In this document: one piece after another, positions 44,349 to 52,338 of the stretch | Position numbering within the stretch: the first letter of the stretch is position 1 | How the letters are laid out: each line of letters starts with the position of its first letter | Source: an uncultured Collinsella sp. | GTDB taxonomy: Bacteria > Actinomycetota > Coriobacteriia > Coriobacteriales > Coriobacteriaceae | Assembly (NCBI GenBank): GCA_902494555.1 | Contig: CABUTR010000009.1 | Location: 15,130-79,129, forward strand | DNA length: 64,000 bases | Reading direction: 5' to 3' | The notes under the pieces: generated by a model | The model's input: only the letters and a program-made list of their open reading frames with translations | What the model was told of the DNA's origin: nothing | The model's database searches: none | Position numbers and translations under genes: made by a program

Positions 44349-47045
44349 ATGGAAGAGATGCCCAAGAACTACGATCCGTCGACCAACGAGCCGGCGATCC
44401 TGCAGAAGTGGCTCGACGGCGGCTACTACAAGCGCCGTGAGGGCGTGGGCGACTGCACCGTCACCATTCCGCCTCCCAACGTTACCGGTAAGCTTCACAT
44501 GGGTCACGCTACCGACGACTCCATCCAGGACGCCATCATTCGTATGGCCCGCATGCGCGGCAAGTCCACGCGCTGGGTGCTCGGAACCGATCACGCCGGT
44601 ATCGCCACGCAGACCAAGGTCGACAAGAAGCTCAAGAGCGAGGGCATTAGCCGCCTGGAGATCGGTCGCGACAAGTTTGTCGACGCTTGCTGGGATTGGA
44701 CCCACGAGTACGGCGGCATCATCGTCGAGCAGATCAAGCGTATGGGCTGCTCCGTTGACTTCGATAACGAGCGCTTTACTATGGACGAGGACTACGCGCA
44801 GGCCGTGCGCAAGGTCTTCTGCGACTGGTACCACGACGGTCTTATCTATCGTGGCAAGCGCATCGTCAACTGGTGCCCCAACTGCACTACCGCCATCTCG
44901 GACGACGAGGCCGAGTACAAGGACGAGAAGGGCCACCTGTGGCACCTGCGCTACCCGCTGACCGAGCCGGTCAACGGCCAGGACTACATCGTCGTCGCCA
45001 CCACGCGCCCCGAGACCATGCTCGGCGACACGGGCGTCGCCGTCTCCCCGAAGGACCCCGAGAAGGCCGCCTTCGTGGGTAAGACCGTCAAGCTCCCCAT
45101 CGTTGACCGCGAGATCCCCATCTTTGAGGATTGGCATGTCGACGCCAACTTTGGCTCCGGCTTCGTTAAGGTCACGCCGGCCCACGACCCCAACGATTAC
45201 GCCATGGGCCAGGCCCACGACCTGCCGCAGATCAACATCTTCGACGAGCACGCGGTGGTCGTTGAGGGCTATGGCGAGTTTACCGGCATGAACCGTGACG
45301 AGTGCCGCGAGGCCGTCATCAAGTGGTTTGAGGAGCACGACCTGCTCGATCACGTCGAGGACCTCGATCACTCCGTCATGCACTGCTACCGTTGCGACGC
45401 CGCGCTTGAGCCGTGGCTGTCCGAGCAGTGGTTTGTGGCCGTCGCCAAGCTCAAGGGGCCGGCGCTTGACGCCGTCAACTCCGGCAAGGTCACCTTCCAC
45501 CCCGCGCGCTGGACGCAGACCTACACCACCTGGATGGAGAACCTCAAGGATTGGTGCATCAGCCGCCAGCTGTGGTGGGGCCATCGTATCCCCGTGTTCT
45601 ACTGCGAGGACTGCGGCTGGGAGGACGCCCTTACCGAGGACACCGACGTGTGCCCCAAGTGCGGCGGCCATCACGTGCATCAGGACGAGAACGTGCTGGA
45701 CACCTGGTTCAGCTCGCAGCTGTGGACCTTCGCTACGCAGGGCTGGCCGCAAAAGCCGGAGCTGCTCGAGGGCCATCACCCCACGACGGCGCTCGTCACC
45801 GCGCGCGACATCATCGCGCTGTGGGTCGCCCGCATGGTCATGAGCTCGCTGTACTTCCTGGACGAGGTGCCGTTTAAGGACGTCGTCATCTACCCGACGA
45901 TCCTGGCCAAGGACGGCAGCCGCATGTCCAAGTCCAAGGGCAACGGCGTTGACCCCATGGACCTCATTGGCATGTACGGTGCTGACGCCATGCGCTTCAA
46001 CCTGCTTACCCTCTGCACCAACAACCAGGACGTCAAGTTCGACGCGAACATCGACAAAAAGACCAAGAAGCTTATCGACAGCCCGCGCACCGAGCAGGCC
46101 AAGTCGTTCGTCACCAAGATCTGGAACGCCAGCCGCTTCCTGCTTATGAACATGGAGGGTTACACGCCCGGCGAGCCCGTCGTGGAGACGCCGGCCGACG
46201 CCTGGATGTTCAGCCGCCTGGCCAAGGCCGTGAAGATGGTCACCGAGGGTATTGAGAACTACACCTTTGGCGATATGGCCCGCGGCGTGCAGCAGTTCTT
46301 CTGGAACGAGGTCTGCGACTGGTACGTCGAGGTCACCAAGGCCCGCCTGAAGGGCGAGGGTCGTCTGCAGGCGCAGCGCAACCTGATCTTTGTGCTCGAC
46401 ACCTCCATTCGCCTGATGCACCCGCTTATGCCGTTTGTCACCGAGGAGATCTGGGACAACATGCCGGCGAGTGTGCTCGATCTGGACGCCGAGGGCAACG
46501 TGCACCGCGCCGAGGCACTCATGATCGCCAAGTGGCCCGAGCCCGCCGACTACGCCAAGTATGTCGACGAGGACGCCGAGCGCGCGTTTGAGCTGTGCCG
46601 CGCCGTCGTTTCCGCCGCCCGCGCCACGCGTTCGCGCTATCGCTTGAGCCCCAAGGCCGAGCTCGACGTGGTCGTGCGCGCCGGTGCCGAGGACATCGAG
46701 AAGCTCGAGAGCCTGCGCTCCACGATTGAGCCGCTGGCCAACACGGCTTCGCTGGTCATGGGTACCGACGTCGAGAAGCCGGCTGCGAGCATTGCCGTGG
46801 TCGACAGCGGCGTCGAGGCCTTTGTGGTGCTCGAGGGCAAGGTTGACCTTTCGGCCGAGAAGGCACGCCTGGAGAAGGAGATCGCCGCGGCCCAGAAGGA
46901 GCTCGCCGGCTGTGAGAAGACCCTTGCCAACGAGGGCTTTGTGGCCAAGGCCGCGCCTGCCGTGGTGCAGAAGAAGAGGGACCGTGCAGCTGAGCTCAAG
47001 GAGATCCTGGCGGCGCTGACTGCTCAGGTTGCTGACTTCTCGTAG
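44349..47045 (+). CDS. valS: Valyl-tRNA synthetase
   Basis: An 898-residue class I synthetase that charges tRNA-Val. The HIGH motif is seen in PPPNVTGKLHMGHA, the editing domain includes ATTRPETMLGDTGVAVSPKD, and KMSKS appears as SRMSKSKGNGVDP near residue 525. The C-terminal coiled coil (LSAEKARLEKEIAAAQKELAG) matches ValS. GGGAGAG precedes the ATG. It is flanked on both sides by copies of hairpin family 6. Confidence 0.96.
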   Translation: MEEMPKNYDPSTNEPAILQKWLDGGYYKRREGVGDCTVTIPPPNVTGKLHMGHATDDSIQDAIIRMARMRGKSTRWVLGTDHAGIATQTKVDKKLKSEGISRLEIGRDKFVDACWDWTHEYGGIIVEQIKRMGCSVDFDNERFTMDEDYAQAVRKVFCDWYHDGLIYRGKRIVNWCPNCTTAISDDEAEYKDEKGHLWHLRYPLTEPVNGQDYIVVATTRPETMLGDTGVAVSPKDPEKAAFVGKTVKLPIVDREIPIFEDWHVDANFGSGFVKVTPAHDPNDYAMGQAHDLPQINIFDEHAVVVEGYGEFTGMNRDECREAVIKWFEEHDLLDHVEDLDHSVMHCYRCDAALEPWLSEQWFVAVAKLKGPALDAVNSGKVTFHPARWTQTYTTWMENLKDWCISRQLWWGHRIPVFYCEDCGWEDALTEDTDVCPKCGGHHVHQDENVLDTWFSSQLWTFATQGWPQKPELLEGHHPTTALVTARDIIALWVARMVMSSLYFLDEVPFKDVVIYPTILAKDGSRMSKSKGNGVDPMDLIGMYGADAMRFNLLTLCTNNQDVKFDANIDKKTKKLIDSPRTEQAKSFVTKIWNASRFLLMNMEGYTPGEPVVETPADAWMFSRLAKAVKMVTEGIENYTFGDMARGVQQFFWNEVCDWYVEVTKARLKGEGRLQAQRNLIFVLDTSIRLMHPLMPFVTEEIWDNMPASVLDLDAEGNVHRAEALMIAKWPEPADYAKYVDEDAERAFELCRAVVSAARATRSRYRLSPKAELDVVVRAGAEDIEKLESLRSTIEPLANTASLVMGTDVEKPAASIAVVDSGVEAFVVLEGKVDLSAEKARLEKEIAAAQKELAGCEKTLANEGFVAKAAPAVVQKKRDRAAELKEILAALTAQVADFS

Positions 47046-47060
47046 GCGGTACGGGGGGAC

Positions 47061-47168
47061 GCGGTTTGAGGCATTGCTCGCTACTGCGGACAGTCCTGCT
47101 CGCACGAAGGCCACATTAAGTGGCCTTCGGCTCGTGCGGAACTTGTATCGAGCAAAGCCCCAAACCGC
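47061..47168. repeat. Covarying long hairpin (family 6), copy downstream of valS
   Basis: The outer stems are GCGGTTTGAGGC/GCCCCAAACCGC (47061-47072 and 47157-47168, one mismatch) and GCTCG/CGAGC (47076-47080 and 47149-47153). The inner stem is CGAAGGCCAC/GTGGCCTTCG (47105-47114 and 47120-47129), flanked by CGCA and TGCG. Its inner part is the reverse complement of the copy before valS except for pairs that change on both sides. The outer arms are unrelated in sequence. The rest of the 278-bp spacer before folC shows nothing else convincing. Confidence 0.8.
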
Positions 47169-47323
47169 TCCCATAGCGGTTACGGGGGCGTCCGCTGCCT
47201 GACGGTTAGGGCCACTGGGTTGTAGCCTTGATTCTGCTGCAAAGCGGTGTTTGGCTGATATTTTGAATGGGAGGGGCTCGTTGTTGCTTACGGGCCTCTT
47301 TTTATGTTGAGGGGACTTTGGCT

Positions 47324-48667
47324 ATGGCAAAGCGTTCTGGGTTGTATTCGGTGCCGTTTGAGGTTCCGGAGCTTTCTTTTGATGAGGCTGTTGCACTTGC
47401 GGCCGATATGGGCAAGATTGCGCGTTATTCCACGCCGCTGCTCGAGACCGTCGTCGAGATGCTCGATGAGCTTGGTCGTCCTGACGAGTTCTATGATTGC
47501 ATCCAGATAGCCGGTACCAACGGAAAGACCTCGACGACGCGATTCTCGGCTGCCATTCTTCGTGGTGAGGGCCTTAAGACGGCACTCTTTACGTCGCCTC
47601 ATCTGGTGCGATATCCCGAGCGTATGGAGATTGACGGAAAGGTCGTCTCAGACGAGGTCTTTGCCCATGGTGTCTCTGCGGCGTATGAGGCGGGTCGTCG
47701 TCTCAACGCACGTCGTGAGGCGGCGGGCGAGGAGCTCCGTTCTATTACGCCTTTCGATCTTTTGTCCGTGGCTGGTTTGACTATGTTTGCCGAGGCTTGC
47801 GTGGACGTGGCCGTGCTTGAGGTTGGCATGGGCGGACGCTGGGATGCCACAAGTGCGACCGATCCCGTGGCCGTCGCCATTACGGGCATTGGACTCGACC
47901 ATACGAAGGTCCTTGGCGATACGCTCGAGGCCATTGCGGGGGAGAAGGCTGCGGTTATCAAACCCGGGCGCCTGGTTGTGCTTGGCGAGGGCACGCACGA
48001 GGCGAGCGTTCAGCGCGTGATGGATGCCCGTTGTCGCGAGTGCGGCATTGTGCCGCTGGTGGTGAACCATGCCACGACCAAGGTGCCGGAGCACGTGGGC
48101 GATACGGTGGAGTTTAGCTGTACCACGCCGCGCGCGATCTATACGTCGAGGATGGTTAAGCCGGCGTATCAGCCGCAGAATGCCGCGTGTGCGATTATGC
48201 TGTGCGAGGGCTATTTGGGTCGCGAGCTCGACCACGATGCACTCGACGCTTCGCTTATGGGTTGCCCCACGCCGGGTCGCTTTGATGTGCTGGGAACCAA
48301 TCCGCTCAATCTGATCGACGCCTGCCATAACCCCCAGAGCTGCGAGAACTTTGTGAGCGCACTGGACGAGATCGATCCGCGTGTAGAGAATCGCCCCACG
48401 CTGCTATGCGCCGCGCTGGCCGATAAGGACGTGGCGGGCATCGTCGACGTGCTTGTTCCGGCCTTCCCCCGGGTGGTCGTGACCCAGACCGATTCCGATC
48501 GCGCCCTGCCGGCAGAGGAGCTCGCTGCCCTGGTGGAGGCCGATAAGCTCGCTGGCGTGTACCCCAGCGTGTCCGAGGCCCTCGCGGCCCTCGATGCCGC
48601 CGGCGAGCCCTTCGTTGCCGCCGGCACCATCACCCTAGCCGGCGAAGTAGCCGGTCTGCTGCGCTAA
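47324..48667 (+). CDS. folC: Folylpolyglutamate synthase / dihydrofolate synthase family protein
   Basis: A 447-residue Mur-ligase-type enzyme that adds glutamate to folates. The P-loop is IAGTNGKTSTTRF; the folate-type motif FTSPHLVRYPERMEIDG follows, and EVGMGGRWDATSATDP replaces the usual GLGGRLDATN. The C-terminal domain has LIDACHNPQSCENF (usually DGAHNP). ATG 47324 follows GAGGGGAC by a few bases; an upstream ATG would add 19 unrelated residues. It appears monocistronic. Confidence 0.9.
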   Translation: MAKRSGLYSVPFEVPELSFDEAVALAADMGKIARYSTPLLETVVEMLDELGRPDEFYDCIQIAGTNGKTSTTRFSAAILRGEGLKTALFTSPHLVRYPERMEIDGKVVSDEVFAHGVSAAYEAGRRLNARREAAGEELRSITPFDLLSVAGLTMFAEACVDVAVLEVGMGGRWDATSATDPVAVAITGIGLDHTKVLGDTLEAIAGEKAAVIKPGRLVVLGEGTHEASVQRVMDARCRECGIVPLVVNHATTKVPEHVGDTVEFSCTTPRAIYTSRMVKPAYQPQNAACAIMLCEGYLGRELDHDALDASLMGCPTPGRFDVLGTNPLNLIDACHNPQSCENFVSALDEIDPRVENRPTLLCAALADKDVAGIVDVLVPAFPRVVVTQTDSDRALPAEELAALVEADKLAGVYPSVSEALAALDAAGEPFVAAGTITLAGEVAGLLR

Positions 48668-48681
48668 CCCATCCCCTCAGC

Positions 48682-48748
48682 AGTTGCGGTGATATACGGA
48701 CTGTTTTACAAGCCAGAAGCCTCAAACAGTCCGTATATCACCGCAACT
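48682..48748. repeat. Interspersed palindrome family 1, copy 5 (covariant)
   Basis: Perfect 25-bp arms (48682-48706 and 48724-48748). The arm reads GGTGATATACGG where copies 1-3 have GGTGAAATACGG, and the complementary change is present in the other arm. It starts 15 bp after the folC stop. Confidence 0.9.
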
Positions 48749-48824
48749 CAAAAGCAGCCAATTTGGGACGGGGCTTTTTTAGCTGCCCTGTACCCCGAGT
48801 TGACTCGCTTGTCACGAAATGGGG

Positions 48825-48956
48825 CTATCTACTACGTTTGACTGGTCACCCTTGACCATACGGAACATCGCGAAATTAAAACCGCAGGTAGACGGCTTGC
48901 GTATTTTGCGAAAACTCGGTTATGGTCGACCCATGCGGGTTAAACGTAGTAGATAG
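48825..48956. repeat. Hairpin-bounded element with conserved core (family 4), copy A
   Basis: The outer arms CTATCTACTACGTTT/AAACGTAGTAGATAG (48825-48839 and 48942-48956) are perfect. Inside, GACCATA (48854-48860) pairs with TATGGTC (48921-48927). The core at 48851-48898 (containing ATCGCGAAATTAAAACCGCA) is about 90% identical to copy B at 50304-50350, although the outer arms are unrelated. TTTTTGTGG follows the right arm. It lies between convergent folC and the M24 peptidase gene. Confidence 0.8.
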
Positions 48957-49018
48957 GCCGTTTTTGTGGCGCGGTATTGGTGGGATGCGGCAAAGGGGCT
49001 GCCCCTTTGCCGCATTGC

Positions 49019-50107
49019 CTAGTCTAGGCGGAGCGGATCGTGGGGGTAGGCGTTGAGAATCTCGACGCCGTTCTCGGTCACCAGGGCTAGGTCCTCGATG
49101 CGGACGCCGGTGCGGCCGGGGAGGTAAATGCCCGGCTCGATGGAGAACGTCATGCCTGGCTCCACGACCTGCTCGTTGACGAGTGAAACGTCGCCCGGCT
49201 CGTGGTCCTGCAGGCCGATCGAGTGGCCCAGGCGATGCGTAAAATACTGCCCATAGCCCGCGTCCTCAATCACGTCGCGCGCGGCACGGTCCAGGTCGCA
49301 CATGCGAACGCCCGGTGCTATGAGCGCCTCGGCGGCCTCGTTGGCGCGGCGCACGATGTCGTAGATGCGCGCCGTCTCCTCGTCCGGCTCGCCCCAAAAG
49401 AACGTGCGCGTCATGTCCGAGCAGTAGTTGCAGCGGCGTCCGCCAATGTCGAACAGTACCACGTCGCCACGCTTGAGCACGGTGTCGTCGGGCTCGTGAT
49501 GCGGGTCGCCGGCGTTGGCGCCAAAGCTCACGATGGGCGGAAAGCTAAAGCCCTCGCAGCCGTGCTTGCGATACAGACCGAGCATCTGGTCGGCAATTTC
49601 GCGCTCCGTCACGCCCTCGTGAACGAGTTTGATGGCGTCGGCCATCACGGCGTCGTTGTCGGCCGAGGACGCGCGCATCAGCTCCTGCTCGGCGGCATCC
49701 TTGTGGGTGCGCGCTGCGGTGACGGCAAAGTCGCCCAGGAAAAACTCGCTTGCGGCGTGGCGCTCCATGAGCGGCATCAAAAAGCCGGAACGCATGACGG
49801 TGTCGATACCGAGTGGTTTGGTCGGATCGACCTCGCGAGCGATGGCGTCGGCCACGACGTCGGTATCGGTGTGGTAGGCGACGCGGGCATTGTCATACTC
49901 GAGCAGCTGATGCAGCGCGTTGACAAGGATTACTGGCTCGGCATTGCGCGCGAGCAGCACGCCGCAAAAACGCTCGAACATATCGGCATAAAAGCCGGTC
50001 AGGTAATAAATCGACCACGGGTCGTTTACGAGCAGCTGTGCGCCGGGGTGCTGAGCCTCGAGCGCATCGAGCACGCGCGCCACACGCTGGTCATCGACAT
50101 GTGCCAT
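49019..50107 (-). CDS. M24-family aminopeptidase (Xaa-Pro peptidase type)
   Basis: A 362-residue metallopeptidase of the pita-bread fold that probably removes N-terminal residues before proline. The N-terminal creatinase-like domain is ~120 residues. The metal ligands are visible: Asp in VVLFDIGGRRCNYCSDMTRTF, His in YFTHRLGHSIGLQDHE, Glu in MTFSIEPGIYLPG and Glu in RIEDLALVTENG. The start at 50107 has GAAAGGA upstream on the minus strand. It lies apart from the glp cluster, with repeats on both sides. Confidence 0.88.
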   Translation of the reverse strand: MAHVDDQRVARVLDALEAQHPGAQLLVNDPWSIYYLTGFYADMFERFCGVLLARNAEPVILVNALHQLLEYDNARVAYHTDTDVVADAIAREVDPTKPLGIDTVMRSGFLMPLMERHAASEFFLGDFAVTAARTHKDAAEQELMRASSADNDAVMADAIKLVHEGVTEREIADQMLGLYRKHGCEGFSFPPIVSFGANAGDPHHEPDDTVLKRGDVVLFDIGGRRCNYCSDMTRTFFWGEPDEETARIYDIVRRANEAAEALIAPGVRMCDLDRAARDVIEDAGYGQYFTHRLGHSIGLQDHEPGDVSLVNEQVVEPGMTFSIEPGIYLPGRTGVRIEDLALVTENGVEILNAYPHDPLRLD

Positions 50108-50263
50108 GAAACATCCTTTCGCTAGGCTGCCACCATGGTATCCCAAGCCCGTCACATAGGGACGTTCCTTTTATGCTGGCACCTTGGGACACTCCTTGGC
50201 ATGGCCAGCCTGGCAAACATGCAGTCAAAAGTAGTCATAAGAGGCCCGACCCAAATGGGCTGG

Positions 50264-50422
50264 TTTCAGAACTATGGCGGATTACGGGGCTGGATCTGTA
50301 TAACTTGACCATGGGAAAATCGCGAAATTAAAACCGCAGGTAGACAGCTTATTAATAATCGAAAATTGCCGGTATGGATGGGGGTCTCCGAATCAGCCCC
50401 GTAATCCGGCATAGTTTTGAAA
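50264..50422. repeat. Hairpin-bounded element with conserved core (family 4), copy B
   Basis: Outer arms of 29 nt (50264-50292 and 50394-50422; the inner part is CGGATTACGGGGCTG) pair with two mismatches. The core 50304-50350 matches copy A (48851-48898), including CTTGACCAT and the segment ATCGCGAAATTAAAACCGCA. The outer arms do not resemble those of copy A. Confidence 0.8.
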
Positions 50423-50463
50423 TGGCGCTAACCGAGTGACAGTCAAATACGCGATCATCAAAG

Positions 50464-50531
50464 AAGTTGCGGTGAAATGCGGACTTTTGGGCGGCCTGGA
50501 GCCGAAAAACAGTCCGTATTTCACCGCAATT
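50464..50531. repeat. Interspersed palindrome family 1, copy 6 (decayed)
   Basis: The arms are as in the other copies, but the left arm has GGTGAAATGCGGACTTTT and the right arm CAGTCCGTATTTCACC, giving a few unmatched positions. The loop keeps a GGC/GCC inner stem. It lies before the 3' end of the DUF1667 gene. Confidence 0.85.
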
Positions 50532-50588
50532 GAGGAGGGTCGGGGTGGATGGCGGGGTAGCTAAAAGAGCCCGTCCCAAATTAGCCGC

Positions 50589-50987
50589 TTAGGCTGGATC
50601 GATGTCCATGCTGGCGATGAGGTCGATGTTGGTGTTGAGGAGGTCCTTCAGAACGATGTCGCCCATGCGGATGGGGGCCTCGACGACCACGCCGCGGATG
50701 AGGTCCATGGCCTGGGCGTGGAGTGCCAGTGGGATGGCTTCGGCCGTGCGCACGGGGAGCAGGGCTTCGTTGCCGCCGGAGACGGCCACGGTCGTCGTGA
50801 GCACGCGCATGGGGCAGGTGAGCTCCTGATGTGCGAACTTATCGCCGCGCGGGCAGTTGTTGCCGGTTACGGAGCGCACTTCCACTACGGCGCCATTGGC
50901 GTCGCGCTCCACCTTTACGGTCAGAAGGCATTCGGATGGGCAGGTCGTGCAGCTGAACTGCAGCGTTTCGATCACGTTATCGCTCAT
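50589..50987 (-). CDS. DUF1667 protein of the anaerobic glycerol-3-phosphate dehydrogenase cluster
   Basis: A 132-residue protein with Cys pairs near the N-terminus (FSCTTCPSECLL) and NNCPRGDKFAHQE, the DUF1667 pattern. Genes of this family commonly follow GlpA-like and FAD/NAD oxidoreductase genes in anaerobes and may supply a metal or Fe-S centre in place of GlpC. It is the last of three closely spaced minus-strand genes (3 bp from the previous gene). Confidence 0.85.
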   Translation of the reverse strand: MSDNVIETLQFSCTTCPSECLLTVKVERDANGAVVEVRSVTGNNCPRGDKFAHQELTCPMRVLTTTVAVSGGNEALLPVRTAEAIPLALHAQAMDLIRGVVVEAPIRMGDIVLKDLLNTNIDLIASMDIDPA

Positions 50988-50990
50988 AGT

Positions 50991-52337
50991 TTATGCCTCC
51001 TCGACGGGGTCGACGGATAGGACAATCTCGCTGGCACCCAGGTCGAGCGCTTGTTTGATGACCTTTGCCGGCAGTGGGAAGCTTTCCATGACGCTCGGCT
51101 TAAATGCACGGACCTTGCCTGCGAACAGTTCCTCGTCGCCTGCTAGAATGCGCACGCGGGCGGCATCGACCGGTCGGCGCACGCGGAAGTTGAGTTTGGT
51201 GAGTGCCACGGCCGTAATGCGTCCCGGCAGCGCGTATCCCGCAATGCCGGCAGGGGAGACGGTGAACTCGCAGTCCGGAACGACGCCCGCGCCGGTTCCC
51301 AGCGCGTACGCCGCTGCAGCTGCGCCAGCCCTCTCGGACTCAGTCGTCACATTGTCTGCCAGGTCGTGCACGTGCAGCACGTTGCCGCAGGCAAAGATGC
51401 CCGGCACGTCCGTCTGCAGACTCTGGTCCACCACGGCGCCGCGCGTGCGCGGGTCAAGCTCCACGCCCGCAGCAACCGAAAGCTCATTCTCGGGAATCAA
51501 GCCCACCGAAAGAAGCAGTGTGTCACACGGAACAACGCGCTCGGTCCCCGGAATGGGCGCCAGGTGCTCGTCGACCTGGCTTACCTCGACGGCCTCCACT
51601 CGGTCGTGCCCGATCACGCGCGTCACCGTGGTGGACAGGTGCAACGGAATGCCAAAGTCGTCCAGGCAGTTCTTTACGTTGCGGCGCAGACCGTTGGCGT
51701 ACGGCATAAGCTCGTACACGCCCTCGACGGAAATCCCCTCGAGCGTACAGCGACGTGCCATGATCAGCCCGATATCGCCCGAACCCAAAATGACGGCGCG
51801 CGAGCCGGGCTTGAGGTTTTCGATATTGATGTATCGCTGCGCTAGGCCGGCCGTAAACACGCCGGCGGGACGACTGCCGGGGATCTTGATTTCGCTGCGG
51901 GTGCGCTCGCGGCACCCCATGGCAAGGACGACCGCACGCCCGGTGAGCTGCATCATGCCGGTAGGGCTCATGAGCGTGACGGTGTGGACCGCGGTGTCTT
52001 CCGCAGGCTCGCCTGAATCAATCCCAATCACCATGCTGTTCAGGAACAGCGCAATGTCTGTTGCGTGCACCTGGTCGATAAAGCGCTGCGCGTACTCGGG
52101 ACCGGTGAGCTCCTGTTTAAAGTGCGACAGGCCAAAGCCGGGGTGGATGCATTGGCGGAGGATGCCGCCCAGGTGCTGCTCGCGCTCCACGATGGCCACG
52201 CGCGCTCCGGCCTTTTGCGCGGCCAGCGCGGCCGCCATGCCGGCGGGGCCGCCGCCGATAACGACCACGTCAAAGACTTGCGTTTGTACGGCTTCTACGA
52301 CGCCGTAATCAATCGCGCTCGATTTGATTTCCGCCAT
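50991..52337 (-). CDS. FAD/NAD(P)-dependent oxidoreductase (GlpB-like partner)
   Basis: A 448-residue pyridine nucleotide-disulfide-type flavoprotein. The N-terminal FAD motif is VVVIGGGPAGMAAALAAQKAG; a second Rossmann motif (AVILGSGDIGLIMARR) binds NAD(P), and there is a C-terminal FACGNVLHVHDLADNV segment. REQHLGGILRQCIHPGFG is typical of the GlpA-associated family. It probably links glycerol-3-phosphate oxidation to NAD or another carrier. It starts 1 bp downstream of the glpA-like stop. Confidence 0.85.
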   Translation of the reverse strand: MAEIKSSAIDYGVVEAVQTQVFDVVVIGGGPAGMAAALAAQKAGARVAIVEREQHLGGILRQCIHPGFGLSHFKQELTGPEYAQRFIDQVHATDIALFLNSMVIGIDSGEPAEDTAVHTVTLMSPTGMMQLTGRAVVLAMGCRERTRSEIKIPGSRPAGVFTAGLAQRYINIENLKPGSRAVILGSGDIGLIMARRCTLEGISVEGVYELMPYANGLRRNVKNCLDDFGIPLHLSTTVTRVIGHDRVEAVEVSQVDEHLAPIPGTERVVPCDTLLLSVGLIPENELSVAAGVELDPRTRGAVVDQSLQTDVPGIFACGNVLHVHDLADNVTTESERAGAAAAAYALGTGAGVVPDCEFTVSPAGIAGYALPGRITAVALTKLNFRVRRPVDAARVRILAGDEELFAGKVRAFKPSVMESFPLPAKVIKQALDLGASEIVLSVDPVEEA

Positions 52338-52338
52338 C

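Larger units (their letters stand above)
50108..50588. other. Repeat-filled intergenic region
   Basis: No gene found. It contains GGGACGTTCC/GGGACACTCC phrases (about 50158-50200), family 4 copy B and family 1 copy 6. AAAAGAGCCCGTCCC near 50564-50578 is the reverse complement of GGGACGGGGCTTTTTT-like sequence near 48766 and may be a terminator remnant. Confidence 0.7.

Noticed and set aside
47324..48667. MurC/MurD-type ligase instead of FolC
   Set aside because: The folate-type FTSPHLVRYPERM motif and the G-M-G-G-R-W-D-A-T-S segment fit FolC, and the length is right.
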